64,000 nt of DNA from Microbacterium sp. BLY (GCF_017939615.1 NZ_JAGKSR010000001.1:2046001-2110000); one strand, 5' to 3'. Positions 43,928 through 53,062 are shown, counted from the first letter of the stretch. Numbers and translations: made by a program. The notes: generated by a model from the letters alone, not told the origin.

Positions 43928-44716
43928 TCAGGCGTCGGGGATGACGGGGATCGCGGCGAGGAGCGTGCGGGTGTAGTCCGCTTCGGGGTGCAGGAGCACC
44001 TCGCGGGTGGGACCGCGCTCGACGATGCGGCCGTCCTTCATCACGAGGACCGTGTCGCAGAGGTTCTGCACCACGCCGATGTCATGCGACACGAGCAGCA
44101 GCGTGAGCTCCTCCGTGACCCGCAGCTCCGCGAGGAGCTCGAGGATCTGCGCCCGCACCGTCACGTCCAGCGCCGACAGCGGCTCGTCACCCACGAGGAT
44201 CCGGGGGCGATGCACGAGCGCGCGGGCCAGGGCGATCCGCTGCCGCTGCCCACCCGAGAACTCGTGCGGGTACCGGTCGCCCATCTCAGGGTCGAGTCCC
44301 ACGCGGGCGAGCATTTCGCCCACCCGCGCCCGATGGTCTCCGTCGATGCCGAGGGCCCACAGCGGCTCGCGCACGATCTGGCCGGCGGTCATGCGCGGAT
44401 CGAGAGAGGCGTAGGGGTCCTGGAAGACGAGTCCGGTCTGCCGGCGGAGCCAGTGCAGTGAACGCGCGGACGCTCGGGCATCCACGACCCGGCCGTCCAC
44501 TCTCACCGTCCCGGCCGTCGGGTGGTCGAGACCGAGCAGGAGCCGCACGAGGGTCGATTTGCCCGAACCGGACTCGCCGATGATCCCGACGGAGGAACCC
44601 TCGGCGATGTCGAGGTCGGTCGGCTCCAACGCCGTCTGCCGGCGGGTCCGCTCGAACGCCGTGCGCTTCGGCACCACGTGGTCACGACGCAGCCCACGGG
44701 CCTCGATGAGGCTCAT
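43928..44716 (-). CDS. Peptide/nickel-type ABC transporter ATP-binding protein (DppF/OppF type)
   Basis: A 262-residue ATPase. Walker A is GESGSGKST, the signature is [15 protein letters not shown], Walker B is [12 protein letters not shown], and the H loop is LVSHDIG. The DppF/OppF subfamily is indicated by the N-terminal [20 protein letters not shown] and the pairing with a DppD-type gene. It is the last gene of a five-gene importer. The start overlaps the preceding ATPase stop by four bases. Some DppD/F proteins carry a C-terminal Fe-S or oligopeptide-binding extension; this one lacks it. Confidence 0.92.
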   Translation of the reverse strand: MSLIEARGLRRDHVVPKRTAFERTRRQTALEPTDLDIAEGSSVGIIGESGSGKSTLVRLLLGLDHPTAGTVRVDGRVVDARASARSLHWLRRQTGLVFQDPYASLDPRMTAGQIVREPLWALGIDGDHRARVGEMLARVGLDPEMGDRYPHEFSGGQRQRIALARALVHRPRILVGDEPLSALDVTVRAQILELLAELRVTEELTLLLVSHDIGVVQNLCDTVLVMKDGRIVERGPTREVLLHPEADYTRTLLAAIPVIPDA

Positions 44717-45504
44717 GCCTTTCCTCCCTCGGGACGCCAGAGCGTCGCGGTCGCATCCCGCAGCAGCCCCTGCGTGACCGGCGAGGACGGTGCGCTCAGC
44801 AGGCGCGACACCGGGGCGCTCTCGACCACGTGCCCGTGTTCGAGCACCACGCCGGCGGTGGCGACCTGGGAGAGCACCGCGAGGTCGTGCGTGATGAACA
44901 GCAGCGACATGCCCTCCTCGGCGACGAGACCGAGCAGAAGGGAGAGGATCTCGGCCTGGATCGTGACGTCGAGGGCCGTCGTGGGCTCATCGGCGATCAG
45001 CAGCCGCGGCCGGCAGGCGAGGGCCATGGCGATCGCGACCCGCTGTCGCTGCCCGCCGGAGAGCTGATGCGGGTACCGATCGACGATGGTCTCGGGATCG
45101 GGGAGCCGGACGCGGGCGGCTTCGGCGATCGCCCGGTCCCTCGCCTCGCGCCGCCCGATGCCCTCGTGGATCCGGATCGACTCCGCGATCTGGCGGCCCA
45201 CGGTGCGGATCGGGTTGAGTGCCGTCCGCGGCTCCTGGAACACGATGCCGAGCTCGTCGCCTCGGAGACGCGCGAGGTCGCGGTCGGGCATCCCGATCAG
45301 CTCGATGCCGTTCCACCGGATGCTCCCGCGAGCGTTCGCGCCGTCGGGCAGCAGCCCGAGCACTGCGAGGGCGGTGAGGGACTTGCCGGAACCCGACTCG
45401 CCGATCACGCCGAGACGGGTGCCGTCGGGGACCTCGAACGAGACCCCGTCGACGACACGTCGTCCGTCGATCTCGATGACGAGATCCTCCACTGTCAGGC
45501 TCAT
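44713..45504 (-). CDS. Peptide/nickel-type ABC transporter ATP-binding protein (DppD/OppD type)
   Basis: A 263-residue ATPase with Walker [11 protein letters not shown], signature [20 protein letters not shown], Walker [13 protein letters not shown] and H loop FITHDLAVL. Walker A here has Ser-Leu in place of Ser-Thr, a normal variant in OppD. It is about 60 residues shorter than E. coli DppD because the C-terminal oligopeptide-ABC extension is missing. Starts and stops overlap both neighbours by four bases. Confidence 0.92.
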   Translation of the reverse strand: MSLTVEDLVIEIDGRRVVDGVSFEVPDGTRLGVIGESGSGKSLTALAVLGLLPDGANARGSIRWNGIELIGMPDRDLARLRGDELGIVFQEPRTALNPIRTVGRQIAESIRIHEGIGRREARDRAIAEAARVRLPDPETIVDRYPHQLSGGQRQRVAIAMALACRPRLLIADEPTTALDVTIQAEILSLLLGLVAEEGMSLLFITHDLAVLSQVATAGVVLEHGHVVESAPVSRLLSAPSSPVTQGLLRDATATLWRPEGGKA

Positions 45505-46370
45505 GCGACCACCGCCGGTGTGTGCGTCTCGGCGGCGCGATGCCGCAGGGTGGGATCGGTGGCCTCCCGCAGTCCGTCGCCCAGCAGGTTGAGGGCGAGG
45601 ACGGTGAGGGTGATGGTGAGCCCGGGCCAGATCACGGACAGGGGATGCACGCCGATGTAGCGCTGCAGGTCCGCGAGCAGCAGCCCCCAGCTGGGCTCGA
45701 CCACCGAGGCGCCGAATCCCAGGTACGACAGGCCGGCCTCGGCGAGCACGGCCACGGCCATCGACCAGGACAGCTGCACGATGAAGACGGGGGCGACGTT
45801 GGGCAGGAGGTGCCTCACGAGGCTCTGCGCGGGGGTGAGCCCGGAGGCGCGCGCGGCGAGCAGGAAGTCGCTCTGCTGCACGCGGCGCAGTTCCGGACGG
45901 GTGACGCGGGCGATGTTCACGCCGAAGCCGATCCCCACCGCCCAGATCACGACCCAGAGCGAACCGCCCCAGACCGACGAGATCATCATCGCGATCAGCA
46001 GCACCGGGAAGGCGATGAGGATGTCGACGAGCACGGCCACCGTCTCCCGGATGAGTCGCGTGGTCAGCGCGCCCAGGGCGGCGAGGGCGATACCGACGAG
46101 GGTCGCCACGAGTCCTGCGCCGACGCTGACGAAGACGGTGGTCCGCGCGCCGGCCATGAGCAGGCTGAGGATGTCGCGCCCGGTGTCATCCGTTCCCAGC
46201 AGGTGGGGCCACCCGGGCGGCAGCCAGCGGTCACCGATGTCCGAGGCCCGCGGGTCGAAAGGCGTCCAGAACAGCGACACGGCGGCGGTGAGGGCGATGA
46301 CGGCGACGACGATCAGCCCGAACCGCCCGGTCGAGGTCTGCCAGAACCGGGGGAACCAGTGCGCACTCAT
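45501..46370 (-). CDS. Peptide/nickel-type ABC transporter permease (DppC type)
   Basis: A 289-residue permease. The first helix (~20-40) is followed by the conserved DppC stretch PPGWPHLLGTDDTGRDILSL. Five further helices follow, and the EAA-type loop is DFLLAARASGLTPAQSLVRH. It starts four bases into the end of the DppB-type gene. Together with that gene it forms the membrane channel. Substrate is not predictable; the class takes up di- and oligopeptides, nickel and heme. Confidence 0.93.
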   Translation of the reverse strand: MSAHWFPRFWQTSTGRFGLIVVAVIALTAAVSLFWTPFDPRASDIGDRWLPPGWPHLLGTDDTGRDILSLLMAGARTTVFVSVGAGLVATLVGIALAALGALTTRLIRETVAVLVDILIAFPVLLIAMMISSVWGGSLWVVIWAVGIGFGVNIARVTRPELRRVQQSDFLLAARASGLTPAQSLVRHLLPNVAPVFIVQLSWSMAVAVLAEAGLSYLGFGASVVEPSWGLLLADLQRYIGVHPLSVIWPGLTITLTVLALNLLGDGLREATDPTLRHRAAETHTPAVVA

Positions 46371-47317
46371 GCGGCCTCCCGCTGTCGGGGGTCGATCGCC
46401 CGGTGCAGAAGGTCGACGACGAAGCCGACGACGAGCACGAACCCGGTGAGGACCAGGAGTTCGCTCTGCACCTTGATGAGGTCTCGCGTGCCGACGTCGG
46501 CCACGAGCATCCGTCCGATGCCGGGGAGGGTGAACAGCTGTTCGATCACCACCGAGCCGACGATGATGCCGGCGACCTGGAGACCGAGCACGGTGATGAT
46601 CGAGAGCCCCACGGCGGGGATGCCGTGCTGGACGAGGGCGCGTGTCTTGGTCAGTCCCTTGGCGGCGGCGGTCCGGACGAAGTCCTGTCCGGCCGCCTGC
46701 AGGGTGGCGCTGCGGACGAAGCGCATGAGCATGGCACCCTCGACGATGCCGATCGTGAGCGCGGGCAGCAGCAGCGCCTCGATCGCCCGGCCGGGTGTGG
46801 ACCAGCCGGTGCGGGGGAAGCCCTGGGGCGGCAGCCAGCCGAGCCAGACCGAGAAGACGACGATCAGCATCATGCCCGCCCAGACGACCGGCACGGCCGC
46901 GAGGGCCTGGGCGCCCACGCTGAGCGCGGTCCCGTCCCGATGTCCGCGGCGCAGGGCGGCGATGATCCCGAACGGCACGGCGATGAGCACGGCGATCACG
47001 AGGGACATGATCCCGAGCGGGACCGTCACCTGCGCCTTCAGGAGCAGTTCCTCGCCGACGGAGGCACCCGACAGCATCGAGGTTCCGAGGTCGCCACGGA
47101 AGATGCCGCCGATCCAGTCCGTGTACTGCGCGAGCAGCGGCCGGTTCAGGCCCAGCGACTCCCGCAGCGCGTCGACCTCGGCGGGCGAGGCCTGGGTGCC
47201 GGCGATCAGCTGCGCGACGTCCCCGGGGAAGACGCGGAGGGTGAGGAAGATGAGCGCGCTCGACACGAGGAGCCCTGCGATCAGCAGGGCTCCTCGGACG
47301 AGCGCGTAACGCAGCAC
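46367..47317 (-). CDS. Peptide/nickel-type ABC transporter permease (DppB type)
   Basis: A 316-residue permease with six membrane helices. The family-typical region is FPGDVAQLIAGTQASPAEVD...LGLNRPLLAQYTDWIGGIFR. The EAA loop includes ATLQAAGQDFVRTAAAKGLT. It lies 16 bases after the binding-protein gene and overlaps the DppC-type gene by four bases. All five subunits of the importer are thus in one unit: SBP, DppB, DppC, DppD and DppF types. Confidence 0.93.
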   Translation of the reverse strand: MLRYALVRGALLIAGLLVSSALIFLTLRVFPGDVAQLIAGTQASPAEVDALRESLGLNRPLLAQYTDWIGGIFRGDLGTSMLSGASVGEELLLKAQVTVPLGIMSLVIAVLIAVPFGIIAALRRGHRDGTALSVGAQALAAVPVVWAGMMLIVVFSVWLGWLPPQGFPRTGWSTPGRAIEALLLPALTIGIVEGAMLMRFVRSATLQAAGQDFVRTAAAKGLTKTRALVQHGIPAVGLSIITVLGLQVAGIIVGSVVIEQLFTLPGIGRMLVADVGTRDLIKVQSELLVLTGFVLVVGFVVDLLHRAIDPRQREAA

Positions 47318-47333
47318 GGAGCGTCGACCGTGG

Positions 47334-48854
47334 TCAGCCGGCAGCGGAGACGGTCACACCCGCGAGATCGATGCGCGAGTTGATCGAGTCCTCCGGGAAG
47401 CCGCTGACGACCGGGCTCACGGCGGTGATCGTCTGACCGTTGTAGAGCCAGTCCGCCGCGTGGTCCTCGGAGACGATCCGGGCGGCCTCCGCGAGGAGCT
47501 TCGCGGAGGCATCGGGGTCGACTTCGGCCAGCGCCTGCGAGTAGAGGTCCTGCACCTCGGCGTTGTCATAGCCGAAGTAGTAGTCCGGGTTGGCGAAGTT
47601 GCCGAAGTCCCGCGGCTCGACGTGCAGCACGAAGCTGAGGTCGTAGTCCTTGTTGGTGTAGACGTCCTCCAACCAGGTCGGGAACTCCACGGAGTCGACC
47701 TCGAGGTTCACACCGACCTTGTCGAAGTCCGAGATGAGGACCTTCGGCACCGTCGTCCCGTAGAACGACGGGATCGTCAGGGTGAGGTCGAGGTCTTCCT
47801 GGCCCGCCTCGGCGAGCAGCTCCTTGGCCCGCTCGGGGTCGTAGGAGATGACGTCGGACAGGTCCTCGTAGCCGGGGTCGAGCTCGGGGATCGGACCGTA
47901 CATCGGCGTCCCCGCGCCGACGGCCTCGATGAGCGCCTCATGGTCGATCGCGAGGCGCAGGGCCTCGCGGACCCTGACGTCGTCCAGCGGCGCCTTCTTG
48001 TTGTTGAAGGCGAGCGTGGCCTTGTCGGTCGTGCGGCCCGTCGTGAGCGTGAAGTCCCCGGAGTCCTCGAGCTGCGGAGCCAGGTTGGGGTCGACGGCGG
48101 TGAGCACGTCCACGTCGCCGGCGAGGGCCGCGTTCACTCCGGCCGTGAAGTCGGGGATGTACTGGAACTCGACCTCGGCGACGCCGGCCGGTTCGCCCCA
48201 GTAGGCGTCGTTGCGGGCGAAGGTGATCGTGCTGCCCTTGTTCCAGCGCGTGAGGGTGAACGGACCGGTGCCGTTCTCCGCGGTCTTCAGGTCGGTGGTG
48301 TCGCCCTTCTTGAAGACGAGGCCGGCCGGACCGGTGAGCGCGAAGAGGAAGTTCTGGTTCGGCTCCGACAGCACGATCTGGACGGTCGTCGCGTCCGGAG
48401 CCGAGATCGAGGCTACGGAGGCGAACTCGGCGTTGCCCTGCACGGTGGCGTCGGCGCGCACGGTCTCGTACGACGCGACGACATCAGCGGACGTGAGAGC
48501 GGAGCCGTCGTGGAAGGTGATGCCGTCGTTCAGCGTGAAGGTGTAGGTGAGGCCGTCCTCGGACACCTCGTAGTCCGACGCGAGGCGCTCGACGATCTCG
48601 TTGTCCTGGGTGCGGCTCACGAGGCCCTCGTAGATGTTGTCGATGAGCACCTGTTCGAGGGCGGCGCCGCTGGTGTGCCGGATGTCCAGGTTCGTGGGCT
48701 CCAGCACGAGACCGACGTGCAGGGTGGCGTCGGGGTCGGGCTCGCCTCCACCGGCGGATGGGTCGGGCGCGGCGGAGCCGGAGCAGGCGCTGAGGATCAC
48801 GGCGGTGGCCGCGAGCCCGGAGATCAGCGCGAGGCGTCGATGACGTCGGAACAT
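47334..48854 (-). CDS. Peptide/nickel-type ABC transporter substrate-binding lipoprotein
   Basis: A 506-residue family-5 binding protein. The signal peptide ends with the lipobox VILSAC, Cys24 being lipidated, then a Ser/Gly/Pro linker. The SBP_bac_5 signature is YTFTLNDGITFHDGSALTSADVVASYETV, a lobe-I segment of which the first part is family-invariant. Typical end parts are LRLAIDHEALIEAVGAGTPM and the hinge before residue 300. It captures the substrate outside the membrane for the DppB/C channel. GAGGAAAC lies upstream of the ATG. Which peptide or metal it binds is unknown. Confidence 0.93.
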   Translation of the reverse strand: MFRRHRRLALISGLAATAVILSACSGSAAPDPSAGGGEPDPDATLHVGLVLEPTNLDIRHTSGAALEQVLIDNIYEGLVSRTQDNEIVERLASDYEVSEDGLTYTFTLNDGITFHDGSALTSADVVASYETVRADATVQGNAEFASVASISAPDATTVQIVLSEPNQNFLFALTGPAGLVFKKGDTTDLKTAENGTGPFTLTRWNKGSTITFARNDAYWGEPAGVAEVEFQYIPDFTAGVNAALAGDVDVLTAVDPNLAPQLEDSGDFTLTTGRTTDKATLAFNNKKAPLDDVRVREALRLAIDHEALIEAVGAGTPMYGPIPELDPGYEDLSDVISYDPERAKELLAEAGQEDLDLTLTIPSFYGTTVPKVLISDFDKVGVNLEVDSVEFPTWLEDVYTNKDYDLSFVLHVEPRDFGNFANPDYYFGYDNAEVQDLYSQALAEVDPDASAKLLAEAARIVSEDHAADWLYNGQTITAVSPVVSGFPEDSINSRIDLAGVTVSAAG

Positions 48855-48946
48855 GGGTGTTTCCTCTCGGTGCGGCAGGTGCTGTGTGCCGGTGGGACGA
48901 GCCTAGGGTCGGGCGGGAGTGTGCGGGGCGGTCGTGGAACGGAACG

Positions 48947-49864
48947 TCATATTCCGGCTGCCGCGGTGGAGGCGACGAGCGCCGCGAGCTCGCGGGGGGC
49001 GGTCTCCTGCACGTTGTGGGTGGCCTCCATCACCACGATTCGGGCGTGGGGGAGCCGCTGCTGGAACGTCTCGGCATCGGAGGCGCTGACGAAGCCGCGA
49101 GCGGCGCGGACGAGGGTCACGGGTGCGGTGACGGCCGCCAGGTCGTCCCATCCGGTCTCGTGGAGCGCGGACGGGGCCGTCGCGGGTCCGGGGTCGTGGG
49201 CGGCGAGGGCGGTGGCGGCCAGATGCGCGAAGTGGTGCTTCCACTCGATGCGGCCGTCGTCGCGGACCCGTGTGTTGAGGAAGACGCCGCGCTCGGTCTC
49301 GGCGCGGGTGCCCCCGAAGCCGAGGGCCATCGCCTTGTCGACGAGCTCGTCCCGGGTGGCGAAGTCGGTGGGCCCGGCGTAGAACTCGCGGAGGGCGGCG
49401 GGACCGGCGGATACGTCGATCCCGGGCGTGATGTCCACGATGATCAGCGCGGCCACCAGCTCGGGGCGGGTCGCCGCCACAGCGGCACCCGTGAGACCGC
49501 CGAGCGACTGTCCGACGAGGACCTGCGGCTGCGTCGTCCACGCGTCCAACGCCGCGATCACGTCGGCGGCCAGCGTACGGGGGGAGTAGTCGCGGTCCTC
49601 ACGCCAGGCGGAGTCGCCGTGCCCGGCGAGGTCGATCGCGAGGAGCGGCTGTCCGAGCGCCAATGCGGTCGTGTCCCATGTGTGCGCGTTCAAGCCCGCG
49701 CCATGCAGGAGGGTGACTCGCGGCGTCTCCGTCCCGAAGCGCAGCGCGCTCACGGAGCGGCCGCCCGGCAGGGGGAGAGTCAGGCGCTCCACCGTCGGGA
49801 GGGGGACGCCGATCGCTTCGGCCTGTGCGGGAAGATAGGAGAACTCGCTGGTGTCGATCGCCAC
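48947..49864 (-). CDS. Alpha/beta hydrolase
   Basis: A 305-residue hydrolase. The oxyanion-hole motif is LLHGAGLNAHTWD, the nucleophile elbow is VGQSLGGLTG, and a His near the end is in EATHNVQETAP. The acid residue is not obvious. The order and lengths match epoxide hydrolase/lactonase-like members, but no function can be set. I chose the GTG at VAIDTSEFSYL; an ATG 20 codons upstream is possible, and neither has a good SD. CAGAAT lies six bases before the GTG, so the mRNA may be leaderless. It is upstream of the ABC operon on the same strand with a 92-base gap. Confidence 0.85.
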   Translation of the reverse strand: MAIDTSEFSYLPAQAEAIGVPLPTVERLTLPLPGGRSVSALRFGTETPRVTLLHGAGLNAHTWDTTALALGQPLLAIDLAGHGDSAWREDRDYSPRTLAADVIAALDAWTTQPQVLVGQSLGGLTGAAVAATRPELVAALIIVDITPGIDVSAGPAALREFYAGPTDFATRDELVDKAMALGFGGTRAETERGVFLNTRVRDDGRIEWKHHFAHLAATALAAHDPGPATAPSALHETGWDDLAAVTAPVTLVRAARGFVSASDAETFQQRLPHARIVVMEATHNVQETAPRELAALVASTAAAGI

Positions 49865-50029
49865 GCCGCTATTCTGCGCCCCGGGGGACGCGAGCCGGAA
49901 ATGTCGGATCAATGTGACAGTCATGTACCGGTTCAGGCTTGGCGTTCTGTGGCATAAATCTCGTTCTGACTTGTCTTTCTGCATTTCGGGCCTGGCGCGC
50001 GCCGGGGGCCGTGCGTCTCGTCCGACGAA

Positions 50030-50041
50030 TATCATGGAGGC
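50030..50041 (+). promoter_or_regulatory. Leaderless-type promoter of the AhpD-like gene
   Basis: TATCAT is followed by GGAGGC and then the ATG, six bases apart. Confidence 0.45.
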
Positions 50042-50518
50042 ATGAGCGAACAGCGCGTCCACCTGTCCAAGACGGAGCCCGCGGCCTACCAGGCGCTCGA
50101 CGCCTTCTCCAAGACCGTCGGCGGCATCTGCGCCGCGAACGGCATCGACGATCGCCTGAAGGAGATCGTCATGATCCACTGCTCCCAGCTCAACGGGTGC
50201 AGCTATTGCACGCGGGTGCACGTGGACCGCGCGGTGGCGGCGGGGCTGGACGCCGACACGATCAGCCAGATCGCCGTCTGGCGGGAGAGCGGCGTGTTCA
50301 GCGATCGGGAGCGTGCGGCGCTGGAGCTCGCCGAGGCCTTCACGTTCATCGCGGAGGACGGCATCTCGGATGAGGTGTACGACCTGGTGGGCAGCGTGTT
50401 CACCGAGAAGGAGTATGCCGCGCTGAGCTGGGCGTGCGTGTCGATCAACGCCTTCAACCGGATCGTCATCGCCGGGCGCTACCCGGTCCCGCCCCGCGGC
50501 GCGCAGGCGGGCGCATGA
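50042..50518 (+). CDS. Carboxymuconolactone decarboxylase/AhpD-family protein
   Basis: A 158-residue all-helical protein. The AhpD active-site pattern is MIHCSQLNGCSYCTRVHVDR, giving CxxC followed by His, so a peroxidase-like thiol role is possible. The rest, SDRERAALELAEAFTFIA and WACVSINAFNRIVIAGRY, is typical of YcnD/AhpD-like proteins. The next gene, a tyrosine phosphatase-like protein, starts inside this stop (ATGA). The pair is close to the iron-box SIP gene. Confidence 0.9.
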   Translation: MSEQRVHLSKTEPAAYQALDAFSKTVGGICAANGIDDRLKEIVMIHCSQLNGCSYCTRVHVDRAVAAGLDADTISQIAVWRESGVFSDRERAALELAEAFTFIAEDGISDEVYDLVGSVFTEKEYAALSWACVSINAFNRIVIAGRYPVPPRGAQAGA

Positions 50519-51249
50519 CGATCCTCGACGTCGAAGGCGTGTCGAACGTCCGCGACGTCGGCGGCATCCCCACGGAGAGCGGTCGCATCCGCACCGGGGT
50601 GCTGCTGCGCTCCGGGCAGCTGTCCACCGCGACGACGAACGGGGCCGCGCTCCTGCGATCGGCCGTCCGGCACATCGTGGATCTCCGTGACGGCGAGGAG
50701 GTCGCGGCGGAGCCGAGCGAGATCGAAGGGCCGGAGACGACTCACCTCCCGCTCTTCCTCGGGTCCGTGCGCTCGTTCTTCGAGTCCGACACGAGCCTCG
50801 ACGACCTGTATCTGCACCTGCTGGAGGAGAGCGGGGAGCGCCTCGTCGCCGCCGTGCGCGTGATCGCGGCGGGGAAGCCGACCCTCGTCCACTGCACGGT
50901 GGGCAAGGATCGCACCGGGGTCACCGTCGCCTTGGCGCTGTCCGCGGTCGGGGCGGATCGTGAAGCCGTGATCGCGGACTACGCCCTGACCGAGTCGCAG
51001 CTCCCGGCGGAGCGGTCGCGCCGCATCGCCGCCTACCTTCGCACGCAGCATCCGGAGGCGGTGCACGCGGTGGATCTCGCCACCCGCTCTCCGGCCGAGG
51101 TGATGCGTCGCCTGCTCGCGCAGGTGGACGAGCGGTGGGGGTCGGCGGCGGGGTACCTGCGCGCCAACGGGATGACCGACGAAGAGCTCGTCGCCCTGCA
51201 GGACGCCCTCGTCGAGTCGACACCGACGAATGCCCCGACGGAAGGTTAG
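50515..51249 (+). CDS. Tyrosine-protein phosphatase of the PTPB/DSP type
   Basis: A 244-residue protein with the P-loop HCTVGKDRTGVTVAL (residues ~126-140), giving Cys-x5-Arg. The opening VSNVRDVGGIPTESGRIRTG and LLRSGQLS are the typical start of MptpB/LipA-type phosphatases. The catalytic Asp could be in the region before the P-loop. These enzymes can remove phosphate from Tyr, Ser/Thr or phosphoinositides. The start overlaps the AhpD-like stop. Its final codons lie inside the iron-box-like operator of the next gene. Confidence 0.92.
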   Translation: MTILDVEGVSNVRDVGGIPTESGRIRTGVLLRSGQLSTATTNGAALLRSAVRHIVDLRDGEEVAAEPSEIEGPETTHLPLFLGSVRSFFESDTSLDDLYLHLLEESGERLVAAVRVIAAGKPTLVHCTVGKDRTGVTVALALSAVGADREAVIADYALTESQLPAERSRRIAAYLRTQHPEAVHAVDLATRSPAEVMRRLLAQVDERWGSAAGYLRANGMTDEELVALQDALVESTPTNAPTEG

Positions 51250-51273
51250 GCAAGCCTTCGCTTGGTGTACGAT
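51241..51273 (+). promoter_or_regulatory. DtxR/IdeR-type iron box and promoter of the SIP-domain gene
   Basis: GAAGGTTAGGCAAGCCTTC (51241-51259) matches 15 of 19 positions of the DtxR consensus and contains inverted AGGC-AA-GCCT. The -10 TACGAT (51268-51273) follows, and the box lies over the -35 position. Iron-dependent repression of the SIP gene is expected. Confidence 0.6.
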
Positions 51274-51282
51274 GGGATCACC

Positions 51283-51753
51283 ATGGACACCACGCTCGAC
51301 ACCCGAGGCACGCGTGCGGCTCGCCGCGCGGCGCGTCGTCGCGCACATCACCTGGTCACCGCCGACGAGCACTCCCTGCTCGATCTCGAGGCGTTCCTCG
51401 CGACCCTGCCGCTCTGCGCGTCCGGCCGCATCTTCGTCGAGGTGCCGGACGCCTCCGACATCGGTGTCGTCCACGCGCCGGCCCGCATGACGGTGACGTG
51501 GCTCGCGCGCTCGGCTCGCTCCGGCGCTCCGGGCAGTGGCCGTTCCTGCGCGCCGGGCCAGGCTCTCGCCAGGGCGACGTGCGCCTGGGCCGATGAGATG
51601 CTGTGCGATGACGAGGTCGAGACCCACGTCACGCTGCTCGGCGGCTACCTCGGCACCGCCGACATCGTCGAGCACCTGACGGACACCCTGGGTGTCGCGG
51701 CGACGCGCATCCGCGTGCCCGAGCGGTTCGGCCTCCTGCCCGTCACGGGCTGA
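51283..51753 (+). CDS. Stand-alone siderophore-interacting (SIP) C-terminal domain protein
   Basis: A 156-residue protein with only the NAD(P)H-binding-like half of a siderophore-interacting flavoreductase: ADEHSLLDLEAFLATLPLCA, then FVEVPDASDI, and the later AWADEMLCDDEVETHVTLLGGYLG. The FAD-binding N-terminal domain of true SIPs is missing, so it is probably not a complete ferric-siderophore reductase. The N-terminus (~1-25) is Arg-rich. I start at the ATG nine bases after TACGAT; an upstream in-frame start has less support. An iron box over the promoter supports an iron-related role. It may pair with a flavin-binding partner encoded elsewhere. Confidence 0.82.
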   Translation: MDTTLDTRGTRAARRAARRRAHHLVTADEHSLLDLEAFLATLPLCASGRIFVEVPDASDIGVVHAPARMTVTWLARSARSGAPGSGRSCAPGQALARATCAWADEMLCDDEVETHVTLLGGYLGTADIVEHLTDTLGVAATRIRVPERFGLLPVTG

Positions 51754-51755
51754 GA

Positions 51756-52199
51756 TCAGCGGGTGCGGCGCACGTAGTTGCCGTCCTCGAGTCCTGCTTC
51801 GATCTCGAAGCGGTTCCGCAACGGATCCCGCCCGGCGAGGAAGTACAGGACCGGCATCAGGAAGCCGTAGCGCAACCACTGCTGTTTGTGCACGGCCTCG
51901 TGGCGCAGGACGGCATCCGTTGGTCGATCGTCTCCGGTGAGGAAGCACCCGCCCACGCAGACCCCGCCGCGGTGGAAGGCCCATCGCGGCAGACCGCGGA
52001 AGACCCAGAGTCCCGCACGCCGCTCGATCGGTCCGGTACTCCACAGCGTCCCCCAGACCCAGCCGACAGCGGTGCCCCAGACGTAGCCCAGGCGGCTGAT
52101 CGGTGAACGCAGCAGGAACGACGGGATGCGACAATCGAGGCGGCGCCCGCGGGCGAGCCGTTCCGCTGCGACCGCCTCCCACCCCGGCGTCGGGCTCAT
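51756..52199 (-). CDS. Hypothetical protein with an HExxH motif (HEAVHKQQ) and a membrane-hairpin-like region
   Basis: A 147-residue protein. The centre has RHEAVHKQQWLRYG (HExxHxxQ, near residue 100), the pattern of zincin-like eCIS-core/DUF4157 domains. An acidic FEIEAGLEDGNY about 30 residues later could give the third metal ligand. Hydrophobic stretches before and after (VWGTAVGWVWGTLW and GFLMPVLYFLAG) suggest membrane contact. Catalysis is not shown, as the family includes non-enzymatic copies. It follows the arginase-family gene with a four-base overlap, so the two are coupled. The role is unknown. Confidence 0.72.
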   Translation of the reverse strand: MSPTPGWEAVAAERLARGRRLDCRIPSFLLRSPISRLGYVWGTAVGWVWGTLWSTGPIERRAGLWVFRGLPRWAFHRGGVCVGGCFLTGDDRPTDAVLRHEAVHKQQWLRYGFLMPVLYFLAGRDPLRNRFEIEAGLEDGNYVRRTR

Positions 52200-52999
52200 G
52201 CGACCGCTCCGACGAGGCGCAGGATCGCCCCGAGGTCGTCCACCGCGTCGGCGGGCGTGCGCGGGGCGAAGCCGGCGATCGTCGCCCCGGTGAGCGGTAC
52301 ACGAGCGCGGAGCTGACGGATCGCGGTGCTGAGCGCGGCCGGGGTGACGCCGAACGGCACCGCTGAGGAGACGCCGGAGAAGGACGCCGGATCGAGCACA
52401 TCGACGTCGATGTGCACCCAGACGCGTGCGGCCCCGGTGGCCTGCACGGCTTCGGCGAGGGCGTCCGGGTCGTCCAGATCCGTCACGCCGAGGTTCCGGA
52501 GGCGGTCCCACTCCTCGCTCTCGGCGTCGTCCACGTTCCGCACGCCGACGGTGACCACCCGGTCCCGGGGGATGCCGGGGGAGAGGGCGACCTGCGGCTC
52601 TCCCTCGCCGAGGACGGCCCGGAGCGCCATGCCGGAGAAGGCCCCGGACGGCGACGTCTCTGGGGTATGGAGATCGGCGTGCGCATCGCACCAGACCACG
52701 GCGAGATCATCGGTGCCGCCGGGGAGCGCATCGAGGGCGGCGACGGTGATGCTGCAGTCGCCGCCGATCAGCACGGTCCCTGCGTCGAGATACCCGGCGA
52801 CCAGCTCCCTCGTGCGGGCGAGGGCGCTGAGCCGCCGGACACCCGTGCCCAGTGCCTCACCGGCCTCGACCGGAACGTCGAGGGTCGTCGTCGCCGCACG
52901 CGGCAGATCGCCGGCGATGGCCGACGCGCCGTCGACGAGGAGCATCGCGCGCGCGGCGGGCGAACCCTGCCACTGCGGCACGACCAGGAAACGCACCAT
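52196..52999 (-). CDS. Arginase/ureohydrolase-family protein
   Basis: A 267-residue ureohydrolase fold. Metal-binding motifs are VLIGGDCSITVAALD, then VVWCDAHADLHTPETS and VWVHIDVDVLDPASF. The GGDCS form (Cys in place of His) is common in formiminoglutamase or agmatinase-like branches, so the true substrate is open. The SD GGGAGG precedes the ATG. It lies after the pspA terminator and is coupled to the HExxH gene downstream. Confidence 0.9.
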   Translation of the reverse strand: MVRFLVVPQWQGSPAARAMLLVDGASAIAGDLPRAATTTLDVPVEAGEALGTGVRRLSALARTRELVAGYLDAGTVLIGGDCSITVAALDALPGGTDDLAVVWCDAHADLHTPETSPSGAFSGMALRAVLGEGEPQVALSPGIPRDRVVTVGVRNVDDAESEEWDRLRNLGVTDLDDPDALAEAVQATGAARVWVHIDVDVLDPASFSGVSSAVPFGVTPAALSTAIRQLRARVPLTGATIAGFAPRTPADAVDDLGAILRLVGAVA

Positions 53000-53022
53000 G
53001 GGAGACCTCCCGGAGACGGAAC

Positions 53023-53056
53023 CGCGGATGCCCGGGCGTGCACCCGGGCATCCGCG
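53023..53056 (-). terminator. Hairpin terminator after the PspA gene
   Basis: CGCGGATGCCCGGG pairs with CCCGGGCATCCGCG around a six-base loop, seven bases after the pspA stop and just upstream of the arginase gene. Confidence 0.85.
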
Positions 53057-53062
53057 TCGGTG

